This document shows, piece after piece, positions 59,377 through 64,000 of a DNA stretch of 64,000 bases. A model generated the notes under the pieces. That model made no database searches, had not been told where the DNA came from, and was given only the letters and a program-made list of their open reading frames with translations. Source of the DNA: an uncultured Lachnospiraceae bacterium (GTDB taxonomy: Bacteria; Bacillota; Clostridia; Lachnospirales; Lachnospiraceae); the NCBI GenBank assembly GCA_934432885.1, contig CAKRYY010000003.1, positions 1 through 64,000 of the forward strand, given 5' to 3'. The position numbers and the translations under genes were made by a program. Numbering within the stretch: the stretch's first letter is position 1; each line of letters starts with the position of its first letter.

Positions 59377-60483
59377 TTATCCTACCTTTCCAGCCAGCTC
59401 TCCCGGAAAAATCCACGTATGATAGGGTACAATCCGTACCAGAAGATCCTGCGCCTTCACTAAGAATATTGCAAAATAAATAACCGCCGCTGCAACTATG
59501 ACCACCTTCCAGAAACGCCGCTGCCGCACATCCGGTATCTGCCGGACAATCGATGGCAGCAAAAAGATATGTCCCGCCGTCATATAATAGCCCACTCTCG
59601 AAATTTCCGGCACGAAGGAGCCACAGGTATATAAAAGAAGCGCGAACAAATTCAAATGAAAATAGAACCGGTTCTGCTTATCCTGTGCGATAGCTGTCCG
59701 ATAATACAACAGCGAGATTACCAGAACGCCTGCAATTCTGATAACATTAATTAACGACGTTCCTCCATCAAGATACGCCGTATTCTGATAGCTTGGATAC
59801 AGCCTGATGATTATTTTCAAATACAGCTTTGGAAAGACAAGACCACTCGCCGCAAAGAGTGAGAGCAAAAAGAGCTGCAATCGTCTCCATTTCAGGTTTG
59901 CCAGCAGATACACCGGAATCACCAGCAAAACCGATTTGTGTATCGTTGCAGTTGCAAGAATCAGCAAAATAAATTTCCCATACTGACCCTTTAATACATA
60001 TTTCATGGAAAATACAGCAACAGCCCACGCAAAATAGTAACGGACCGTATTCAGGCTCTGAAAGTAATAACTGAGGGTCATAAACAGAAAAAAGGAAAAC
60101 AAAAAATCCTCACTCTGGTCGTAAACCGCCTTCAGCATAAAAAATACTGTAACAAAAGAAAAAAGCGCAAAGATTGTGAGCTTTGTATCCGCGCCAAACA
60201 AAAATTGCATTGCCAGAACGACTGCATTAAAGCCAAATTCTGTAGGCACCACCTGCCCAAGCGGAATCAAATGAAAAAATTCCTCATATCGGCTGTAGTC
60301 ATTTCCCACATAGTACCGGCAGGCAGACACTCCAAAAAGCAGCAGAAATATTGTCAGCAGGCACACAAAATTGCACGCCTGCTGCCTTGTAAAAATTTGA
60401 CCAGACGGCATGACGCTCTCCTGCTTCTTTACAAAAGCCGCCGCCAAAACTGTTGCGATTGTCAAAATGATATAAAGTACCAT
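59377..60483 (-). CDS. EpsG-family polysaccharide polymerase
   Basis: 368 residues with about ten hydrophobic segments. The first large loop contains ACRYYVGNDYSRYEEFFHLI near 54-73, then TEFGFN near 81, both conserved in EpsG proteins. EpsG-type proteins act as Wzy-like polymerases of exopolysaccharide repeat units. It is flanked by GT2 genes and stands near the Wzz/CpsC-like and phosphoglycosyltransferase genes, forming a Wzy-dependent-like set. A family-typical C-terminal cytosolic tail is short. AGGAAG precedes the ATG. Confidence 0.85.
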   Translation of the reverse strand: MVLYIILTIATVLAAAFVKKQESVMPSGQIFTRQQACNFVCLLTIFLLLFGVSACRYYVGNDYSRYEEFFHLIPLGQVVPTEFGFNAVVLAMQFLFGADTKLTIFALFSFVTVFFMLKAVYDQSEDFLFSFFLFMTLSYYFQSLNTVRYYFAWAVAVFSMKYVLKGQYGKFILLILATATIHKSVLLVIPVYLLANLKWRRLQLFLLSLFAASGLVFPKLYLKIIIRLYPSYQNTAYLDGGTSLINVIRIAGVLVISLLYYRTAIAQDKQNRFYFHLNLFALLLYTCGSFVPEISRVGYYMTAGHIFLLPSIVRQIPDVRQRRFWKVVIVAAAVIYFAIFLVKAQDLLVRIVPYHTWIFPGELAGKVG

Positions 60484-60500
60484 AAGCTTCCTGCAGCCCT

Positions 60501-61280
60501 TTACCTTCCTGCCTCCAAAATCCCCTTACGCATCAGCGCATAAGCCTGCCCTACCGGAATTTCCCTGCACATAACGTTTTTATGGCGCAGCAAAAACTGC
60601 AAAGCCATAGGTACTGCCAGCCAGCCATATAAAAACGCATAAAGTACGCCTCTGTCAAAAAAGAATTTTTCATGGTATCCGGAAAACCATGTAGAGTCTC
60701 TCTCTTCCTCCCTGCCAATCGTCACAGGCGTCTTATACACGCGCATCCCGCTCCTGATGCAGTCCCGTATGAACAGGCTGTCCTCACCATTGCTGTAACG
60801 CGCTCCGCCGCCAAACAAGAGCGAGTAACACACATTTTTCCTGTGCATGACCTCCGTGCGCAGAGCAAAGCTGTACGCCGGATACCGCCCGCAATTATAC
60901 AGATGCACCCTGCCAAAGCTTTCGTTATGATAGGTTCTCCGCTTTTCACATACATCCACATTAAAAAGCAGCATATCCGCTTCAGGGTGTGCCTCAAATT
61001 CCTGCAAAACCAAATCCTCATAGGAATCACAGTAAATAATGTCCTCATCAGCAAACAGGGAAATGTCGCAGTCCGCCCGGAAAAGTGCATTATTCCGGCT
61101 AAGCCCTACGCCCTTTTCCGCAAAGGAATATGCACGCACCAGCCCATTTTCCACCGCAAATTCCTCATAGCCATTCTTATCGCCCTGATTGATTAAAATT
61201 GCAAATGAACGGACATTCATTTTTTTGATAAGCTCCTGCGGCTTCTGATTTACCGCAGAAATGAGAAGCTGCAGCTTCAT
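60501..61280 (-). CDS. GT2-like glycosyltransferase
   Basis: 259 residues. An atypical GT-A-like N-terminus (LLISAVNQKPQELIKKM, then ILINQGDKNGYEE) is followed by KGVGLSRNNALFRADCD near 56-72 and FADEDIIYCDSY near 76-87, standing for the acidic metal site. SNGEDSLFIRDCIRSGMRVY near 162-181 fits the second catalytic region of GT2 enzymes, and a short hydrophobic stretch lies near 215-230. Members of this group accompany EpsG-type polymerases in Bacillota. It overlaps the chain-length gene by 4 nt. Sugar unknown; assignment to a GT2 subgroup is uncertain. Confidence 0.7.
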   Translation of the reverse strand: MKLQLLISAVNQKPQELIKKMNVRSFAILINQGDKNGYEEFAVENGLVRAYSFAEKGVGLSRNNALFRADCDISLFADEDIIYCDSYEDLVLQEFEAHPEADMLLFNVDVCEKRRTYHNESFGRVHLYNCGRYPAYSFALRTEVMHRKNVCYSLLFGGGARYSNGEDSLFIRDCIRSGMRVYKTPVTIGREEERDSTWFSGYHEKFFFDRGVLYAFLYGWLAVPMALQFLLRHKNVMCREIPVGQAYALMRKGILEAGR

Positions 61281-62263
61281 GATTTTTTCCTCTTTTTCGC
61301 AGGAAATACTGCAAAATATGCCTTATAAAGACTCTTATCCGCCTCTGTAATAACTGCGCCCAGAATTTCCGCTCCGCACAGTCTTGCTTCCGCAATAAAA
61401 CGCTCTGTCAGTTTTCCATTTCCTCTGCCATAAGGTATTTCCAAAATCACGCCAGAGGTCTCATCCATCTCTTCCGGCAGACTCACAGCCGTATTCTCTA
61501 CATTCACGTATGCAACCTTTTGAAATGCCGCTGTCACCCGTGCTATATGCGCCTCAAGTTCTTTCCTTCCTGCTACTGCATCACCAAAAAAACGTACGCC
61601 TAATACCGGATAGCCATAACGTTTTTCAAAATCAGACGGCACATAGATGGAGTCATCCAGAACTGCTGCAAACGCCATTCCAAGCAAAGTAAGTAAGAAT
61701 CCGATAACTCCGCCGGCAATCACTGCACGTACAGTTTCATCCTCTACCATCACAAGCTCAGGCTCCCCATGTGCAATGACCTCTATTTTTTCAAATTCCG
61801 GCATTTTCTCTCCAAAGCGTACAAGTGCTTCCTCTGATGCGCGGACAAGACGCTCTGTTTCCTCTGGAGCGCCTGTGCTGACCGTAATGGTCAGCAGTCT
61901 GATATCTGATAATATATCAGCCGTTATGCTTTTTCTGGCTTCTTCCTTAAATGTGCCATCTTCTCCCAGCACTTCCAGAATTTCATCCATAATCGGTTCT
62001 GTTCCGATTAAATCGTTCCACGTATAGCCATTATAATACTGATAAGCATCACCCTCATCGCCTGTTGCAAAGGTCAGATACAGCTTTGAGACTGCACGAT
62101 ATTGTCTTGCAGGTGCATATACCACATGCACCAGAAAATATAAGCCGCCGGACAAAATTGCTCCCACCAGAATCCCTGCAATAGAAATCCAGAGATGTCT
62201 GCAATATAGAAGCGCCATAAGCTTTAAATCAATGCCTTCCTTCATCCATTCCTTCTGTGTCAT
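61277..62263 (-). CDS. Wzz/CpsC-like chain-length protein with a degenerate kinase-like C-terminus
   Basis: 328 residues. Membrane helix 1 (about 24-48) and helix 2 (about 180-202) bracket an external domain with LYLTFATGDEGDAYQYYNGY near 62-81, as in Wzz/CapA co-polymerases. After helix 2 the DSIYVPSDFEKRYGYPVLG linker (about 205) leads into about 110 cytosolic residues. This tail ends GVILEIPYGRGNG...LCGAEILGAVITEADKSLY, resembling the last part of CpsD/BY-kinase or MinD-like folds. No Walker A motif is visible and no separate CpsD kinase gene is in the window. It probably sets polymer length; regulation by phosphorylation looks lost or altered. Confidence 0.75.
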   Translation of the reverse strand: MTQKEWMKEGIDLKLMALLYCRHLWISIAGILVGAILSGGLYFLVHVVYAPARQYRAVSKLYLTFATGDEGDAYQYYNGYTWNDLIGTEPIMDEILEVLGEDGTFKEEARKSITADILSDIRLLTITVSTGAPEETERLVRASEEALVRFGEKMPEFEKIEVIAHGEPELVMVEDETVRAVIAGGVIGFLLTLLGMAFAAVLDDSIYVPSDFEKRYGYPVLGVRFFGDAVAGRKELEAHIARVTAAFQKVAYVNVENTAVSLPEEMDETSGVILEIPYGRGNGKLTERFIAEARLCGAEILGAVITEADKSLYKAYFAVFPAKKRKKS

Positions 62264-62272
62264 AATGTCCTC

Positions 62273-63631
62273 TTACTTTTTCAGTGCAGTTGTCTGACTG
62301 CTGTCAATACCCTCTGTGCTCTCCGGCTTTAAAAGGATTTTCAAGGTCAGCAGCATCAGTTTAATATCCAGCCATACAGAATAGTTTTCAATATAAAACA
62401 AATCAAGCTTTAATTTATCATAAGGCGTTGTATTGTATTTTCCATATACCTGCGCATAACCGCCCAGCCCAGCCTTTACCTTTGTCCGGTAAACGAATTC
62501 CGGCATCTCCTCCAGATACTGCTTAATAATCTCCGGGCGCTCCGGTCTGGGTCCTATAAACGTCATGTCGCCCTTTAAAATATTCAAAAGCTGCGGCAGC
62601 TCATCAATCCGCACCATTCTTATAAACTTTCCAATCGGCGTAATCCTGCTGTCATTTTTGGAAGCAAGGCGTGCAACGCCGTCCTTCTCGGCATCCACCC
62701 GCATGCTCCTGAATTTCAAAATATAAAATTCCCGCATATCACGTGTACAGCGAATCTGTTTATACAGCACCGGACCTCTGTCATAAAGCTTGATTGCAAC
62801 TGCTGTCAGAAGCATAATCGGCGATGCGATGACGCACAGTAAAAGTGCGCAGATAAAATCAATCGTCCGCTTTGCCATACGCTGTTCCACGCTCAGCACG
62901 TACTCTCTTGTCAGCAGAATCGGCGTGTCGAATAAGTGAAGCTGATCCGCTCCCTTAATCAGAATGTCCGGTATCTTTGGCATAATATAAACACGGATTC
63001 CCTGTCCAAAGCAGTATTTATAAATTTTGTTCCGCTTTTCTGCAGGAATGTCCCAGAGCACTACCGCATCATATTTTTCTGCCGCTTCACAGATTTTCTC
63101 AATTCCAATGCTGATATGCACACTGTTTCCAACATGGTACTTGTCCTTTCTGGAGCCAAATTTTTCCAGAATATCCTCCACCGGCCGGTCTCCATGCACA
63201 ACGAGCAGATTCCTCGGTGCATAAATCCTTCTATAGATTCCTGCGCTTCCCAGTGTCCAGAGTATGATAATTCCCGCTTCTGCAAACGTCATATAAAGGA
63301 GCGGACGCGCATCCAGAAATCCCCTGACCATGAGGCACATCTGCAAATACGTAATCATATTGACGCAGACTGTCGCAAATACCTGTGAAAACATGACTTC
63401 CCCGGACCTTAAATACCCAATCCGCATCCCACCATACATCTGGGAAAAGAAGAACAGAAGCACTGCATATACGAACAGCATAAGCAGATGCCCTTTAAAA
63501 TAAAATTTCAAGTACATTTTTTCACTGTAATACCCATACCAGAACAGTGCATAAGTTCCTACCTGCAATGCAATGCAGATAGACGACATGGCGATTAAAA
63601 TCAGCCTTTTATAGGTTTCCAGTTTTCTCAT
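62273..63631 (-). CDS. Polytopic phosphoglycosyltransferase (WbaP/WcaJ-like sugar transferase)
   Basis: 452 residues from the ATG at 63631, with GAGGAG about 10 nt upstream; an in-frame TTG at 63649 overlaps the preceding stop. Four or five N-terminal membrane helices (about 10-130) lead to a CoA-binding-like Rossmann-type middle region. The C-terminal PGT domain has FYILKFRSM near 308-316, RIDELPQLLNILKGDM near 353-368 with Asp-Glu dyad, IGPRPERPE near 370 and KAGLGGYAQVYGKYN. It links the first sugar phosphate to undecaprenyl phosphate to start EPS assembly, distinct from the PglC-type initiator at 30495. Confidence 0.88.
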   Translation of the reverse strand: MRKLETYKRLILIAMSSICIALQVGTYALFWYGYYSEKMYLKFYFKGHLLMLFVYAVLLFFFSQMYGGMRIGYLRSGEVMFSQVFATVCVNMITYLQMCLMVRGFLDARPLLYMTFAEAGIIILWTLGSAGIYRRIYAPRNLLVVHGDRPVEDILEKFGSRKDKYHVGNSVHISIGIEKICEAAEKYDAVVLWDIPAEKRNKIYKYCFGQGIRVYIMPKIPDILIKGADQLHLFDTPILLTREYVLSVEQRMAKRTIDFICALLLCVIASPIMLLTAVAIKLYDRGPVLYKQIRCTRDMREFYILKFRSMRVDAEKDGVARLASKNDSRITPIGKFIRMVRIDELPQLLNILKGDMTFIGPRPERPEIIKQYLEEMPEFVYRTKVKAGLGGYAQVYGKYNTTPYDKLKLDLFYIENYSVWLDIKLMLLTLKILLKPESTEGIDSSQTTALKK

Positions 63632-63645
63632 TGTTGTTAAACTCC

Positions 63646-64000
63646 TCAAACTCTGCGCAGAACAGCACGGATTGCATAAAAGATAAAATTGTACATGCTG
63701 TACAAAGCCGAAAGTCCTTCTACCTTTCTGTAAAGGAACCAGATACGGCGAACCGCCTCCAGCTTATCTGAAGAAAGCGTTCCCGTCGTCCGCCTGTACA
63801 GTACCAGATTTTCATCCAGCCCATGCGCCTGATAGCCTGCACGCAGAATCTTCCACCACGTTGCCGTATCCTCACTCTTAACAAGAGGCATCTGTAGCAG
63901 TTCCTTTGACAGAGCAGTCATATCAAACAGCACTGTCGAAGTAAAAATCGTTGTATTTTTCAACGCCTGACGATAGGTCAGGGTTTTTGGCACCCGTACG
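63646..64000 (-). CDS. GT2 glycosyltransferase, C-terminal fragment at the window edge
   Basis: The last 117 codons or so of a gene whose beginning lies beyond 64000. The frame remains open to the edge, so the GTG at 63993 is probably internal. The visible part, TYRQALKNTTIFTSTVLFDM then DTATWWKILRAGY, GLDENLVLYRR and GTLSSDKLEAVRR, is the standard C-terminal half of GT2 enzymes of the EpsJ/WcaA-like class in Bacillota capsule operons. The stop overlaps the start region of the phosphoglycosyltransferase gene. The catalytic GT-A core is outside the window. Confidence 0.8.
   Translation of the reverse strand, partial: VRVPKTLTYRQALKNTTIFTSTVLFDMTALSKELLQMPLVKSEDTATWWKILRAGYQAHGLDENLVLYRRTTGTLSSDKLEAVRRIWFLYRKVEGLSALYSMYNFIFYAIRAVLRRV

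Noticed and set aside
1-64000. CRISPR arrays, tRNA or rRNA genes, insertion sequences, integrase or attachment sites
   Set aside because: I looked for regularly spaced repeats, clover-leaf-like ends, transposase motifs and terminal inverted repeats and saw none.

Overview
The window is one uninterrupted surface-glycan biosynthesis locus. I call 59 protein genes, all on the minus strand, so transcription runs from position 64000 toward 1. Most neighbours overlap by 4 to 35 nt or sit within 35 nt of each other. The only sizeable gaps are 25608-25785, 51054-51168 and 52174-52256, and no gap reaches 300 nt. I see no tRNA, rRNA, insertion sequence, CRISPR array or plus-strand gene. Strong AGGAGG-type ribosome sites, PglK-like ABC half-transporters, EpsG-type and CpsC-like proteins and moderate GC suggest a Bacillota, class Clostridia, probably a Lachnospiraceae-like gut anaerobe. 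That assignment is inferred from gene style, not from a marker gene.

Layout in transcription order. (1) 64000-52257 is a capsule/EPS assembly block: a partial GT2, a polytopic phosphoglycosyltransferase, a Wzz/CpsC-like chain-length protein with a degenerate kinase-like tail, glycosyltransferases, an EpsG-type polymerase, a GT52 sialyltransferase-like enzyme with the EDG and HP motifs, and a PglK-like ABC flippase. (2) 52239-45160 is a pseudaminic acid operon behind a good sigma-A-type promoter: pseB, pseC, pseF, pseI, a PseH-formyltransferase fusion, a PIG-L deacetylase and pseG. (3) 45163-34178 holds an acyltransferase-3, several GT-C membrane transferases, a GtrB-type GT2, an RffA-like aminotransferase with a GNAT, and an O-antigen ligase/polymerase. 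(4) 34159-27123 is a bacillosamine-type initiation module: PglF, PglE, PglC and PglA-like proteins. An ATP-grasp ligase and a fold-III PLP decarboxylase stand where a PglD acetyltransferase would be expected.

(5) 27102-16742 supplies UDP-HexNAc uronic acid (WbpA/TviB-type dehydrogenase and WbpP/TviC-type 4-epimerase), four GT4/GT-C-class transferases, a PIG-L homologue with both catalytic aspartates changed to asparagine, a FemAB-like protein and a NodB/DUF2334-like deacetylase. A 178-nt gap here carries a palindromic element and an extended -10 promoter. (6) 16732-6435 has a second PglK-like flippase, a KpsC/KpsS-like protein and a second nonulosonate-type route: LegB, a CBS-nucleotidyltransferase like PtmE, an SDR, a NeuB-family synthase, PIG-L, SpsF-like and PseG-like proteins, with no aminotransferase among them. 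(7) 6438-1 ends with GT-C transferases, a MaoC hydratase next to a GNAT, a GtrB-type GT2 and a partial SGNH hydrolase.

Together the genes look able to make at least two lipid-linked glycans: two priming enzymes, two flippases and two polymerase/ligase-type proteins. These would carry one or two nonulosonic acids and unusual N-acyl groups (formyl, possibly 3-hydroxybutyryl, possibly an ATP-grasp-linked acid). Multiple membrane GT-C enzymes could add side residues outside the cell. The best candidates for undescribed chemistry are the aminotransferase-free nonulosonate route, the ATP-grasp/PLP pair beside PglC, the PseH-formyltransferase fusion, the MaoC-GNAT pair and the Asn-Asn PIG-L homologue.
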